The notes below the pieces were generated by a model. The model was given only the letters and a program-made list of their open reading frames with translations, did no database searches and was not told the DNA's origin. From contig QEYB01000003.1 of the NCBI GenBank assembly GCA_017562135.1, forward strand, positions 1-64,000: DNA of 64,000 nucleotides, in the 5' to 3' direction. This DNA is from Dipylidium caninum (taxonomy: Eukaryota > Platyhelminthes > Cestoda > Cyclophyllidea > Dipylidiidae). Every line of letters starts with the position of its first letter. The stretch's first letter is position 1. The position numbers were made by a program, and so were the translations under genes. Below, one piece after another: positions 25,613-40,100 of the stretch.

Positions 25613-28140
25613 GCGCAGTTGCCTGTCTTCGTAGCCTCAGGGCGACCCAATTCTTTGTAGGCTCCTTAAGTTTAGGTATCAAGAAATTACTTTTAGAACA
25701 ATCTTATCGGTTTCATATGTTGTTTTCCTTTCATTGTGGTTATAAATCGGAATCCATGATGTTTATCAATATAATTACCATATTGTGTGTGAAAGAATGT
25801 TTGTACACTTCTCTCCCCTTTGGAATACCGCAATTGTTAAGTCTATACACAATTTTATTTATATCAACTCCTGAGACGTCTAGATCACTATGCATCCTAT
25901 TAAGGTCGCGGCTTCTAGAAACTTGATTACCGCACGAATCTGCCGGGCGTTAGGTAGACTTATTGCTTTTCAATATCACCTGAAATGTTAGCTGCTTCGT
26001 AGTGCAAAAAAAATAAAAGGAGTATATAAATCAAATGTCAGAGCTTTGCTAGAAGACACTTTTAATTCTTGTTTACGACAGGCGTGACATTTCAAAAATA
26101 ACTCATGTATAATATAGTATATAATAGTATTGGATTGTTAAGGCTTCTTATGAATAGAAACATCTTACTTGATTGTGTATATGCTACGCCACAAAGGAGA
26201 ACGATGAAGAGCAGTACTCTTCGTAAATCCATGTCGATACCGCGCGTGTGTCTCCAAGATACCGAGTGGTTGATGTGGTAGGTGCCGAGGCAAGGCCTAG
26301 GCCTTATAACCCCTGTCACCAATCCGAGTCGAGATGCATGGTGGAAGTTGTCAAAACACCCCTTGGGGGAATCTGTTTCAAGTGCCGATGTCATGACCCA
26401 ACCCAAATACAGCAAATTCTCAACATATAATAAGAGGAAATCCTTTCCCATTTATTTCACGAATTTGTGATAATTCGTAATCGACCGCTTCCACATTCGT
26501 CAATTTCCCTCAGGCCGGTCGTTTAGTATTTTAGGAGGACTATTGTTTTCCTCTCACCGCTTAATGGCTGCGTGCCAACAGCTTACCAGAAACCGTTATT
26601 GCTGTAAGGAATTCCTCTAATCCACTTTATGTACTATTCAGAATAGGAACAAATGATAAATAACATTCGCTTTTATTACCAGACCAAAGGGTCGGTCCCC
26701 AGTCCGCCGCGGACGAAGTAGCACAGATTAGGGTGGGATTCTTTTGCTCCAAATGTAGTCCAATTATCATAGCTTGACTGGACATGTAGTGCGTTAACCT
26801 TTCACTTATTTATGCAGTTGGAGCACATTACCGACAATTCTCACTTTTACTCGAAGTGCCCATGTATCAGATCGAGGAATGTGGCAGCACTTTAATAAAA
26901 GCACCACTAAGCTTAACGCAGCCGTACCTGCGGTAACCGAAATATACTGTTGGACCTAATGGCACTTCGGTCGGACGTAACGGAGAAACGTGGCCTCATT
27001 GAGCGATGCCTAACAATATACATCTTACGAAATTGTCAAACACGTAGTAGTACAACATATGACCTCGAGAAACATTACGAATAAGAGAGGGGAGTCATGG
27101 CTAGCACAAAAGTGGGCTGCAAAATTGTATAGGAGGTTCAGTATAACATGTACGAATTGCGTCATTGTTTAGTTCTTCAAAACCGGTTACCAGGTCTCGC
27201 TGCGAGATCTTTTGAACTTCGCGCAACAAATTGTCAATGGTTTTCGAGGTGTTGCTATACCGCACGGTATGGCATGTGCCTTTTGCATCTCAAGAAAATG
27301 AGCATGAGGTGAAAGAAAAGGAATCCTAGCAGACTTCGTCAACGTTCACTCAAAACCTGGCAAACCTAGTTTTATACATATTACGGTTAGAAACCTTTGA
27401 TATTAAAATACAATCGCCAGGACAACTTAAAAGCTGATCGACATCAAAGTTGCCGAAATACATTGAATTAAAGTTACGGGCCGTCACCCACGTAGACTCG
27501 CGATATGCGGGTGGCATCATAATACGAGTGTGGTGAATGGGCTCTCCATCATGCCATTTGTGGGGTCATGCCAAAGAGCAGCGACAAATAATGCGCAATA
27601 GAAGAAACTTCATGGACACTTACAGAGACGCCAGGACAAAAGCTGGCGAATATTCTCAAATGTTTTTCCACTAGTCACTAAGCCGGCAGATCCCTCTGCC
27701 AAACGCCCTTCCGCTCACCACTTTTCTAGTGACATCACTTAAAAAGCACGAACAACGCTATGACCACCATACGTGCAAACTACTTCGACACAATTAAGTC
27801 GCACCCAACTGGGAAGATTCATTTTAGGCCAAACACCTACTATTCTCTTGTCATCATAAGGTTCAGGACAAATCTTAGGGGAAAAATAAGGCGACGAAAA
27901 GCTTTTGACCTCGGTTATTATTCTTAAAGCCCATCAACTTATCAGTATTAACAACCGCGTTTGTTTCAATTTTAAGATGTACTTGACAAAATGAGGTTTT
28001 AAAAAACCTTATTACAGATCAGTAAATAAAAAAACATAAGGAATTGGGAAGACAATCCAAGTATTTGTGGCCTATGAAATGCATGCATAAGGACATATGA
28101 TTGTCACGCGAGTAACTGAATGAGAAGCCGAATTAACATT
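25613..28140. other. 2.5 kb with no recognisable gene
   Basis: Both strands have only short frames without a recognisable domain, and no tRNA or rRNA is evident. A slightly GC-richer patch at about 26,230-26,410 holds a perfect 14-bp palindrome (aaggcctaggcctt, 26,292-26,305) and could be an old repeat fragment. The right end is the 3' flank of the WLS gene. Confidence 0.6.
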
Positions 28141-31100
28141 TCATTCCTGTGCTGTTTTGGTCAAGAACGCAAGTCCGCGCGTGGGAACAAGTTCAATAGC
28201 TTCCAACATTTCATTTTCTTGATTCGAGCCTGTTCCACATGGGAGCTCTGTTAGTATGTGATCAACAGAGCTATCGTTATTCACCAAGAGATGTTCCAAC
28301 GCCTGACCGCTAGTGGAGGATTGAAATTTGTGTGATGGAGCGTAAAGACAGAGGATGGTGACCACGTAGGCATTCCACATGCCATAAACGCCTGTAATAA
28401 ATGCTGACGTATACTCGATGTGATGGCTCCCCCATTTCCATTGTTCCTCGTTCGCCTACATTAAGGAATAAGTTAAGTACAGCGCGAAATAAAAATCAGA
28501 AATAATTTAACACATTCAAATCGGTTTGAAATTAACTGTTCCAACTGCGCATTGTTTTTGTACAAGATTGCCAGCGTACACAAAATACTAATATACACTT
28601 TTTATATCTTTGATCCATGTTAAGTTACAGCTGCATATATCTCGGAACGAAGTGATAGGCTTTCAGTCATCGAACTTGCAATAGTAACAGCAATAACAAC
28701 AATACGGTATAATTAGCATTAGGCATAAGGAAGGATACAAAGCTAGTCAAGATAGATAATTCTGTTAAAGTTAGGTTGCTATACATGACCTCATTTACGT
28801 CGACTGAATATCAGGCGTCTAAGTATTAGCGTCAGGCATGCGAAAGTCTAAAAGCCAAATAGGGGAGAAAAACAACCTGACTGAAGATGTAGAAAATGAC
28901 AGTAAGGGCGGCACAAAGAAAGGTATAGATAAGGAGAGCTGTAAAACGGTAGATGAGGCCGCTGTAATAAATGCGTTGGTCTGGCTGGAGAATGGGAAGT
29001 AATCGGCGTTTAGTGAAGATCTGATACAATGCACGAGAAACCATCACCGCGAGATAGAGGAAGTAAGCAGCGGCAAAAACTGCACCCATAATAACACTCA
29101 CGTATCCCAATTTAGCAGCCACTGGATGCGACCATATGCTGGTAAAAAAATATATGTATAAGTAATGCGCCACAAAACTTCTATTTACGCGAAAACAATA
29201 AAACTATTTTCCATTATTTTCAGACAATAGTTCCATTGACTCAAAAGAATAAATGAATCCAAAACAAAAAAGCTTAAAATTCCGCAAAGCGTCGTTATAT
29301 GGATGCCAGCTCCACCTTTTAACATTGAGGTAAAGATAATAAAGGGGCAAAAAAACTAAACGATTACAATAAATTGAAGTAAATCCAAACTAAATAGAAC
29401 TTTAAATTGAAATGAAAAATATGCAGTAAAAAATAATACATCAAACAAGTTACATATAAAGCGCCCTACTTTAATTATTGATAGCAATTTAAAACCTCTT
29501 GATAAGTTAAATCACAACTAGTCATATGTATTTCTAGAAAAGTTTAAGTACTTATACGTACATAGGATATATATGGTTCCTATGTCAATTCAACGCAGTG
29601 ACTACCTTTTGACTGCTTTAAGAAACGTATATTAGTTTCAAAGTTGCGCAAACAATGATAGGTGTGAATACTTTGGAAAAGGTGCAGTAGTAGAACGCAT
29701 AGCCCTGTTATGGGTTAAAATCACGTAGACCTGGTGATTTATTCAAACCCCTCCAATGTTTATTTCGGTAATGAAATATTTACAGTATTAAAAAGTATTC
29801 AAAGTGTAAAATGATAAAATGAATGGTTAACCGACACGCTAACGTGTTTTTTTCTTGATTATTCCGATTCCGTACACATATGCCGTTAGAACTGTATATG
29901 GTCGATGAAAGCAAATACTACAAAAGGTTTACCTCAATCATAGACAAAATGGACAAGTATCCGGCCTTTCTTGGTATTTGAAAAAAAATTAAAGTCCAAA
30001 TATATGTATAAGAAGGAAAACTGCGATAAAAATAACAACTTTTGGTTAACAAGAGAACGCTACAGGACAACAAACAGATAGCAAAACTAATGGTTTTAAT
30101 AAGTGAAATAATTTAAAGACTATTTTACAATCTCTTGTTGCTCATCAAGGGAGCCGATTGGACCCGGAGGCTAAATTAAATCTAGGTAAAAATTTATTTA
30201 CTCAAATAATTAAAGACCACAACAAGGCAACAAATTGTATTTAAAAAAATGCAAGAGTTTTGTAAACTGGAACAAATAGAGCAACGACTAATTCGTTGAC
30301 TCACCTATAAAATGGGTTGTGCAATTGAACTCCACGCTCCGCTAATTCAAATATGCTCATAGCCGAGCAACAACCTCCAACAAGCAGTAATTTTGGCCAG
30401 TAATACACAGAGAGACCAAACCTTTTCCTGTCACGATGGCCGTGAGGCGAATCCATAAGATGCTCACCCGTGAAGACCAACCAGAAACAAGCCAACGTTG
30501 CATAGAAGGCACCATGACGAATATCGGAAAGAACAAGCCAAAAGGAGACATCGAATCTGATGAGGCAAAATCATTTAGTGATCCCAATGGAAACACTATC
30601 TTATAAAGTTTAAGCAAAATGAACAACTCAGATAAGTCAATAGATATCATTTAGAAAATGCGATGACTGTGATAAGCATGAGTAGTAATCATTTGTAGAA
30701 ATAGGATACCAATGCCAATAAGCAGTAAGAGCAAGGAGCAATCACACAAAACAAGCAATGATGAGTTTAGAGAATACGCACTTGAGAGAAAGCCATTCAA
30801 CTGGGCAGTTGAAAATACAGAGAACCAAACCAAGAGCAAATATCGTGCGCTCCATCAGTGTTGGGGAGCGCTCAAGTTCAGAAACACGACGCCAGAAAAA
30901 TACCAAAATTGCCAGTACAATAGGGAATAGAAAAGTCTTCAAAGCAAACCAAACCTGGAGAGAGAAGACATTATCAAGTTCATAGATGAAAAAACAGCAA
31001 ACTCATACTATTTAACCTCGCGAATGGGACGGTTACCATGTACAAACCATTGAGGGTATCTATAAGTTATTATGATTTCCTAATCCCCATCATTTGGGCA

Positions 31101-32467
31101 TCAGCTGCTTTACTGCTAGCGCAGTTTCTTCGCACGCGCTTGCGTGGAAAATTCCCCGAAAGAGGCCATTAACGTCTTATTCGAAACACTACCAAGAGAT
31201 TCGCGGCCAGCGATTGTGCGGGAAGACTATGGCGTGCATGCATAAAGTCTAAGCCTCTGGCTCGTATATGCTATTTTCAAGCTTCAATGATGGAAAAGGA
31301 ATTCCTGATGCTCAAAGTAGTAATAATAATATTATGTAAAATTCTGATCCAAATACATGCATCAGGAATTCGGAGGCCACTACTATTTGATTAAAAGCAG
31401 GGAGGAATAACTAGACATAGTAAACATAGTGTAAGTCCCGCCCAACATTTGAAAAATTGATGACGCGTAACACCTCCTCCAAGCTAAGAAAACCATTTCA
31501 AGATCACCTAGCTTTCTTGGATGTCACCTAAACTGTGGCAGAACGCTATTACCGACACTTCCACTAGCAGAAAAAAAATTGTAATAGACCAAAAAATTTT
31601 CATCACAGAAATGAGTAACAGAACTAACCATAGTAAAACCTCCGTTTTGATGAATTTCTACCATCCATACATCCTGAAGTAACCCAATTTCATGGTTGAC
31701 ACCATTTTTAAAATCCCTAGGTATTCGGATGTTAACTAGATAGTTTTGGTGATGACAACTCCCCAATGTGAAAAGGGGCATCACTTCGCAGTCATAAAAC
31801 CTGAAATCTTCCCCAAATGCACTCCCTATTAATGGGGCTTCATTAATAGTCTGAGTTTCGAGGCGACAGGAAAGGGGACGCATCTCCCTGGAACTTGCAA
31901 TTTCCTTCCAAGCTTCTGGTGGATCATCATCATTACGATAGCCCAATCGCACGTCAAAAGTCAGCCAGGCATCTGGTTTAACCTGTTAAGAATAATCAGC
32001 CAACATTGGGAACATGATGAAAATGTGAGACAGTCTGTAGGGGTGATACATACCACGATATCATACTTCTGCTTGATGTCGAGATAGAGAACGGCGATTA
32101 CTTGTTGAAACCAGCGCGTCATTTTAAGGTCAAAACCCGATCGTGGATGAGGAAATTGGGCAACGAACACAATATTCTCTGCAGTGATATTTTTCTGAGG
32201 TGCAATCTCCTCCAAAGGCTTGCCATCAAGAATCTCTGTACAGGTTTGATTTGTCAATGAAGACCTTAAGAAAAACCATTTGCTGTCGCGAGTTTCAGGA
32301 GTGGTTTCGCGGTCGACGCATTTCGTCAGCAAAATTTCTTCGTGCGTATGTGGTGCTGGCGAAATAAGACCGCCAATAAGAAAAAATGCAGCTTGCGTAA
32401 GCAAAATAACGACCCCGAACGCAATTAGTTTCTTCGAATTAAGGGTTTCCAAAATAACACCAACCAT
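28141..32467 (-). CDS. WLS: Wntless (WLS/Evi/GPR177), Wnt ligand secretion mediator
   Basis: Multipass membrane protein that carries lipidated Wnt from the Golgi to the cell surface. Six exons join in phase: 32467-32054, 31982-31629, 30954-30782, 30556-30305, 29138-28877 and 28455-28141, giving 589 aa (human about 541). The start is the ATG at 32467, followed by a hydrophobic segment at about residues 14-34. Family landmarks in order: KCVD near residue 50; WFQQ with LDI at the end of exon 1; HQNGGFT at the end of exon 2; WRR, IFALG and PVEW in exon 3; GEHLMD and ERGVQL-NPFY in exon 4; GLIYRF and CAALTVIF in exon 5; QWKWG and LYAPSHK in exon 6. The C-terminal tail is longer than the human one. 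Introns are 71, 674, 225, 1,166 and 421 nt. It is divergently oriented to EXOC4. I am confident of the family; exon ends are read from GT-AG sites and phase only. Confidence 0.93.
31299..31371. repeat. 13-bp perfect inverted repeat in a WLS intron
   Basis: The arms gaattcctgatgc (31,299-31,311) and gcatcaggaattc (31,359-31,371) are exact reverse complements around a 47-nt AT-rich spacer, inside the 674-nt second intron of WLS. It could be a small hairpin or a miniature-element remnant; no target-site duplication is evident. Confidence 0.55.
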
Positions 32468-34118
32468 GGCCTAAGATGCAAACGAACACATATTTCATTA
32501 GGTTGAAGCTATATATGGCATGGTTAAGATGAAATATTTAAGATCCGATGAACGAGTTAAGAAAAGAGTTGCAAGGAAAATGAGAAGTGGTTAAATCATT
32601 CCGTATAAAGAAGGATAATTTGCCAGCCTTTAAATTAAATGCCTTTTATTGGGACAAAGTAATGACATGAATAAACAATCAAACTATATACTCAACGTAC
32701 CAGAGGAGCAATGTGAATTTCAGCCGAAAGGAACGCACCTAGACGGCGCTAGAAGTCATTTACACAGCCCGGGTCAAGGGTTTACCTGACGGGACGCAAC
32801 CGAGGTACGAATGGCCGATAATGCATACGGCACATAAGTTATAAATATACAGATGATTCACAATAAATAGCATGTAACTGTGTGTATTATAATATATGTA
32901 TCGATGGAATAATTGATCGTCTCTTATTAATAAAGGAAAAACTAACTTATTCTATAAACTGAAGTTGGACAAAGTACAGAAACTTGTGAGGAGATGGTAT
33001 AGAACTGCCTGTTATACACTTATGGCAGCAAGTGGCACATTACCGCAATGAGTAATATCGGTGGGGCCTAAAACGATTGATTATCCTAACTTAACATATT
33101 TTTAAAAGCGTGGTTTGGGGGAGAATGAAATAACATCACTGCGTCAGCACAGGCTTACATTACCCCAAAAAGGGCATTCAAGGCGTTTGGTCGCTTGCGA
33201 TAAATGTAACCATTTGCTAAACACCATATTGTCTCTGGAAGGCACAAGATCATACGTTGGCCCAAATGTTCGCGCCAAGCATCTGATTGGGAATTTAACT
33301 AAACCCTTAACATCATCCAAATTTGCCCGCCTCTAACTCAGATGGTGCGACTTAATGCGTCACTATATTCGTATCACCTGTCTTTATTGGATACTGACTA
33401 ATCATTTTTTATGTAGATAATTGGCAGTGAGATCAAGTTTGTTCATTGGACAGCAAAATGTCATTCGATAAAGACAAACGGGAGGAAGACCTGAAGTTTG
33501 CTTGCAAAACTTTTGGCAAAAATGTTCAAGTAATACAAAATGACTATCAGAAACAATTAATGTTGTTCTTAATTGACATGCGTAGAGGCGTGCTTCGCGA
33601 CCCTTTTGAATAATTAAACATTCATACCCGCCTTTCTGTCTATCGTAGCACTTTTGAGGCTTAGGTACGAATAGGGTCCTACTAACCTGAAATCACATTC
33701 ACGTTGGGAGGCTTTGCGCTCGTATGCAATTCCATACAGTTTATTTTTAAATTTTATCTATTTTTGTATTTTGGATGTTCCATTACCTTTCGATTCTTGA
33801 TCCCTCTGGCCGATAACCCATATGTACTTGTGCGACAGAACCACGTCTGCAAATATCTCTACTTTCGATACATTTAAATATTCCTCGCACGGTAGTCTAG
33901 ATGCTATTGAGCCGAGTTTTTCATCACCAGGTGTTTTATTACCTAGAGATCAGTACCTGTAGCCACCTTCATTGGTAAAATTTGAAAAATTGGGAAATAT
34001 GGTACGTTTTCCCCTTAGTTTATATTGGATTTAGACTCAGTCATCCTATTTGATGTCTTTCATTCATGGACTGCTTGAGAAGTCTCCCATTTCATCATTC
34101 TTACTTATGTAGTAGCAG
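32468..34118. other. Divergent intergenic region WLS/EXOC4, EXOC4 N-terminus unresolved
   Basis: This holds the upstream regions of both genes. Candidate EXOC4 first exons are an ATG at 33,458 followed after 26 codons by a possible donor, and an ATG at 33,822 with a Ser/Thr-rich frame to about 33,953. Neither joins the first recognised exon with a clear matching phase and a strong splice site. No other gene is seen. Confidence 0.45.
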
Positions 34119-37100
34119 CAAAGAAGTACGGGAGCGAAAACGCAGACTTCTCGAACGCGACTATAGCGAAACCGAGGAGATTTTAAATGTGTACCTAGAA
34201 GGTACATATTACTCTTGAATATTTTTTTCCTTTTTCTGAATATTTTGGAGCAATTACACATCTTGTGTTATATAGAAAAGTACAATGAAGTTACACAGAT
34301 TTTAATGGTATACCGTGATGTCTCTGACAACCTCGAAAGTGAGTTTTGATCTTTGATCTATGTGCGTTTTTGTAGAAAACCGTAAAGCTGTCCAAAAAAT
34401 GAAACGTGACATCAATCAGTGCAAGAGTCTGTTGAGTTTTAACAGGGAAGAACTGCGTCGTCTGTGGTTAGAATTAGTAGAACAGCGGCGCTCTCTTGAG
34501 CTTATTGAGGTAGTTGAACGCGTAAAGGCAGCACCCGAAATTTTGAAAAACCTAATTGTTGCTAATGCTTGGCCGGAAGCTACTGAATATTTACTTAGAA
34601 CTACTGAAATTATGGCCAAAGAAGTAGATCATGTCCCGGCTCTTGATGCGGTGAAATCTGAACTGGCTGTTAAAAGAAAGGTGGGTTGGTGTTTTCTTTC
34701 TGTTGAGAAGACGGATAGCGTTATATTCTCTGTTTTATTTTAAAAATTAAATGAAAGTGATTTTATGTTTGCGCTATTTGTTTTCATAACAGCCAAAATA
34801 TTTTTATTCATATAAAGAGTCTTAAGTTGCGCTTAAAAAGCATTTTGTTTGATTCTCTGGACACTTAATGATTTCCCTCTACTTTCAGTTGCTTATTGAT
34901 GAAATGCGTTCAGCTCTGTTCTTTCTTGTATTTAATCAACCGATTGCTCTGGTGATCAATGACAAAAATAGTCGTAATTCGGATGCAGGAATACACTGCT
35001 CATCTTTGTGAGTTGTTTTTCATTACTTTTAGAATTTTTCAAAAGAGACATCAGTATTCTAAAATCGAGTTGGCATCTATTCTCGCAAGTAATAGTGCGA
35101 TTCTTGTTTTAATATAATGTTTGCAAACTTTTTCAGTCTGAAACCAGATATCGTGGGCAACTTATCAGAGCTTTCCTCCTTTAATGGTGTCGCGGGCCTA
35201 AATGATCTTCCACTCTCCGATTGGCGTTCTATTTCAGTTGATCAGCCAAAAATAGATTCGAGCCTTTTCAGGGATCCTCATACGGTCGTTGATAACCTCA
35301 TTGCCAAGCGTCTAGGTGGTGGAGCAATCGCATCGTCAAAGGAGATGAAGAACAGAATAATACACCACTCCTACGGGGGAGCAAATCGGACAGGGGAACT
35401 AATGGATCGCATGATAACTGATAAAAAGAAGTGGGCGGAGACCATAGTCGCGTTGACTCATTGCTTACATCGGTTACAGAAATTATCTCAGGTCCTTTTT
35501 TCTGTCAGTATTTCTAGTCTCCGTTTTCGCTTTCAACAGAAATGATAGTTGCATATTGTTTATTATTTTCATCTAATGTTAAACTTAGCCATTAGAAAAC
35601 CATTGTTCAGAAGCAGGATGAATACAAAACATTAATTCATATGCGCATTTCATGTGATATTGCTACGGATATGTTTTTTCCTCGGTTTCTTTACTTAACA
35701 GATTTTATAGCATAATCGAAAATCCGATATTGGTACTTTACTTGCTTACTATTTCTTCTCTTGCATTTCTTTTATGGTTTTATTTGTACATCATCAAGAA
35801 AACCTTAATCAAGGTAATGTTTTTTTGACTTCTATGTTTCATTAATCACATTTGTAAGTATGGTGTAACGTGTATTGACTGCATCTTACCTCCCATTCCT
35901 GGCGGTAGGGTTTTAACCCCTTAAAGGCACCTGACATGTAAACCTACACAGAAGAACTTTTATTGGTGAAGTGCAGAAAAGATGTTATTGAAATGCGTCT
36001 CTCACACGAAGGCCACAAATCTTTCCTCAATTATAAATATTCATAAATGACTATCTAGCTATTGTTCGTGAAGTAACTTTTTCAGTACTTTGAATTTCAT
36101 CAAACATTAAAATTATTAAATTTCTGTATGGAACCACACTTTATGGGTGGTTTGTTTTACTACTAATGTAGGCTTTTTACTCATGGCTCGTCAGGACCCA
36201 TATCAATGATGCTGCCAGCGAGTTACAGGGGATTCCAGTATCAAGATCTGTCCGAAGTAAAGAAATTTTCGCGCTAGAAATACATAATTCGATAACACTC
36301 CCAGCCATCGCGGAGGTTGAACGAACGTAAGTCCCGTATGTAATTTGTGAATTCAAGTATTCTGTAGTTTACTGTGATTCGCCAATTTGCTATTTAGTTT
36401 ATTCATTAACTCATTAACTATTTCAGTCTCGCAATGCAGGGAGAAACATCTCCTGCCTCTAATTTGGCCGATCCGACGTATTTGGCGGAGTTGCTGCAAC
36501 TGCTTTTCCCAGCCTTTTGTATGCACTTCAATGCCCTAATGCTAGTATTAAATACGGCAAGAAAAATAAAAGAGGTCCGTATATATCAATCCTGACAAAT
36601 TATAACCCAAAACGTGCAGACTTGTAATATTGTTTGCTTTTACATATTTAGCAAAATCCGGGTGTTTCTTTCCAAGTTGTGGATACAATTTCAGAGCAAC
36701 ACATTTGGAGATACATTCAAACGGAGGTACACATAATTTTGTGCGAATTCTGAATCTGCTAAATGAGCAATTTTTATTAACAAATAGCGCCCTCAAAAAA
36801 GGAGCCGAAGGTCTGGCCTCCCATTGAGTTGTTTGACATATCTGCTGTCATAATGTTTTCCTTTTAATTTCTTAACTCATTTCATACAGGTTCAAACAGT
36901 CCTTTCTGCTCATCTATCGACTCAAAAACCCTTAAATGATCCTACACTACCGCCAAATGGCAGTTGCGTCCCTTCCTCATCGGTTGCCGCGGCAGCAGTC
37001 TCGAATTTCAATGCTAACAAATTGGATCTGAACATTTTAATGGGTAAACGAAAGGGAGCCCTACCGGCTTTCCTGTCAGGCGTTGCCAATGAGTCACTTG

Positions 37101-40100
37101 GACAGTCTAATGCACAACACACTGACCCGACTGATGCGTCCTCAATATCCAACGCCGAAGAATCCTTTTTCAGTTTTTCGAAGACTGCTCACAATCTAAA
37201 TTTAAACAGTTACCTTCGGGAAAATCGCATCAATATGCCCTTTGTAAATATGCCATTTTTCGACTTCGTTGCTTAATCCACTTTTTCTCATCAATAATAT
37301 TTTTTGTAAAGACTTGCTACCTTAATAAATTGTTATATGTTATTGTGTCTGCTGTAAAGGTTGTCATATATCTTGCTTATATTTCTGCCATTATTTATTC
37401 CAGGATCTCTCCTTCGCTGATTCAATCGATGTAAAACGTGTAAATGCTGAGGGCAATGGCGCGATCCAAATGGAAACAATTTCTCGATATCCAGTCGTCT
37501 GTCGTCCATCTGCTGATAATGTGAAGAGTATCTACTCACTGGTGCTCGCCTTTGCTAGACTCATCGAAATGCAACCCGTCACTTCCCAAAACGCGCTTCA
37601 GGGCGACTTTACAGTTGAGAAGGAGCTCGATGAAGTGGGAACTGTGACCAGTGAGCCACGTAATTCATTGCTTTCATCGTTGCGGGGCAGCAAGACTGGC
37701 GTCAATTCAGCCTTCGTTGCACAGGGTCTTAAGGGTGCAATCTTTGCGATCGGAGCTCAGAAAGTTCTCCCCAAAAAGTGAGAGACTGTATAATTTAGAT
37801 CTAGACTCTAACTTACAATGTTGCCTTCCGTATTTGGAAAACCGAAATTTTGAAGACTAGAGTCGCGTCGTGTTACCTTCATTTGTTATTGCTTTCCAAT
37901 AAATGTCGACATTTTGTAGCTGCGATGGTGCGTTATGGAACGCCTAATTTCTTAAGAGTTACTAGAGGATAAAAAGATCATTGCATTTTTGTTCATGGAG
38001 CATTTCGGCTTTTACAGACTCAACGTACAATGCCAACTGAGGGTGTTTCTAGCTAATTTTATCGACCGCCACTATTTGCCGAATGCAGAAGTGACACTTC
38101 GGCAGCCTCTTGTCCTTGCAGTATCGAGTAAGATTCCTGAATAATCTCCCTTTCGCGGTTCAAATTATTGACAGGTTCTTAACGTTGTGGTTAGCGTCCT
38201 CTGGCTTACTAGTGAAATAACGCAGCAAATAGCTTTGAGGTAAAACGACATTAACTTATGGAGTTAACGCTTTTGACTTGACTGTGGACAATGCCTCTAG
38301 ACCTTGCCTACTAATGTTATCAGGAGTTTGCCGTGATTAGAAGTGACAATCGTTTTCTTCCAGATCAAGATGCATTGAATGTAATCATTTCTCAACAAAC
38401 ACAACGGGAACTTGGTCTCCAGCGTCCTATCCTTTCTGTACGTGGAAAATTTCATTTTTTGTGATATTGCGATCTTTTGAACTTGACATTTAATGATATC
38501 TTTCTGTTTGACCAACTCGCGTGGGCTCCATTCCTAAAAAGGGTTATCGTTGATTTGTTGGTCCTAGTGATGAATCGTTTAACTTTTTGCTTGTGGTCAT
38601 TATCTCGTCCCATTTCCTCTTTTTGACTTGAAAAAACGCGTTAATGCGTTTTTGTTTCCCGGCAATTAAATCGTTAATTTGTATATAATATGCATAACTG
38701 TTATCATTTTAGGTCGCTTTCCTGACAATTCACGCTTTGGGTGAAACTAAGGGCATGGCCATTGCTCTTCCTGATTATGCTGCTAAATGCGCGAAGATAG
38801 GCCTTTCTCTACTCGAAACCTTCCTTGCCTGGGCTTTATCCGTTTATAAAGGTGCTTCCTTGTTTGTTATCTTCGCTTTCTTCCTTTCGGATTGTTATAA
38901 ATTATGACCTCACACGTACTGCGATTACATTTGACTAGCCAGAACTTTCCGTTTTTGTATCAGTTATTTTACATATTAGTGTTTCGTTTTCATTTAATTC
39001 ACCAGGGATAAGCGTTTCCGGAAGTCGAGTGTCAATTCCTAGTGCCGAGTGGGCGATAGACAAAGACCTTAGCAGGTTTTGGACGTGAGTTCTTTGGTAA
39101 CAATAACATATATCAATATTCTACGATTTATCTGATCGAGCATCAATAAAATTTAAATAAAAGGGTGAACAAATTGTTTTAAGTCCTTGTCTCCTGTGCT
39201 CTTAGCCCTGGTATTCTTTTCAGATATAAATACTCAACAAGTTGTTGTCAGTATTTGCAGGCACCCGTCACGGAGTGTCCAAAGAGATGTTTAATTGTAT
39301 CATGAAACTGCTTCATTGTATTGTTATCTTTTGGGCAAAGAAAGTTTAGCTATACACTTATTTTCATTTTTTTAATATTAGATAGAAAGGAGGTTATTCG
39401 TGGTGGTTTAGTAATGACTCGACAATCAGATAGTCACTTAAGAATTGTGAAGATTGCAATTTTACCCACTACCCTGCTCTTCAGATTGGGTATGACCCGT
39501 ATGAGTACCGGCAACACTTTTCCCGTTATTGTGTGTTGTAGTAATTTCCCCGTTTGGCAGCGTATGGTTGCGGCAGACGTTTTTGCTACCGTCAGTACAG
39601 CTCACGCTGTGGGTAACCCCAACGATCCTCAACTCGATAACGCAGTAAACAGCCGCAAATTGATGGTATTTGACGGCATTCATAAGCCTTCCATTTCTGA
39701 CTCGAGTCTCAGTTCAGCTGCTTCTGTTGTGCTCGGCCTCTCGAACTTAGGCCTCAACGGGCTAAGCGATCCAACATTCACGGGAGGTCTCAGTCCGCCG
39801 GCAATCCCATTTGCTAATTCCGTCGCACAGGATAAAGAAATGCTAAACAACCGGGTTGACGGGGACATGAGCAATATTGGCGCCAACCGCGGAAAACCCT
39901 CGAAGCACAATATTGTAGGTTTTTTGGTATCTACATCTGAAAGAATTACCTCCTTTTATTCGGTCTTGAGGCAGAAGAATTTTCTGGTAGAGGGCATTAT
40001 ATTCGACTGAACTATCAAACCTCCGTGCCCCCAAACTTTTCATGACATTCACGTTGGTTAATTTTAGTTGCTTCATGAGCGTGAGACGACACGCATAGCC

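Noticed and set aside
26092..26451. Minus-strand frame of 119 codons as a gene
   Set aside because: No domain, splice context or conserved composition; likely chance.
34360..34743. ATG at 34,360 as the start of a separate small gene
   Set aside because: The ATG lies in an intron just upstream of an acceptor; the frame beyond it is an internal EXOC4 exon that joins exons on both sides in phase.
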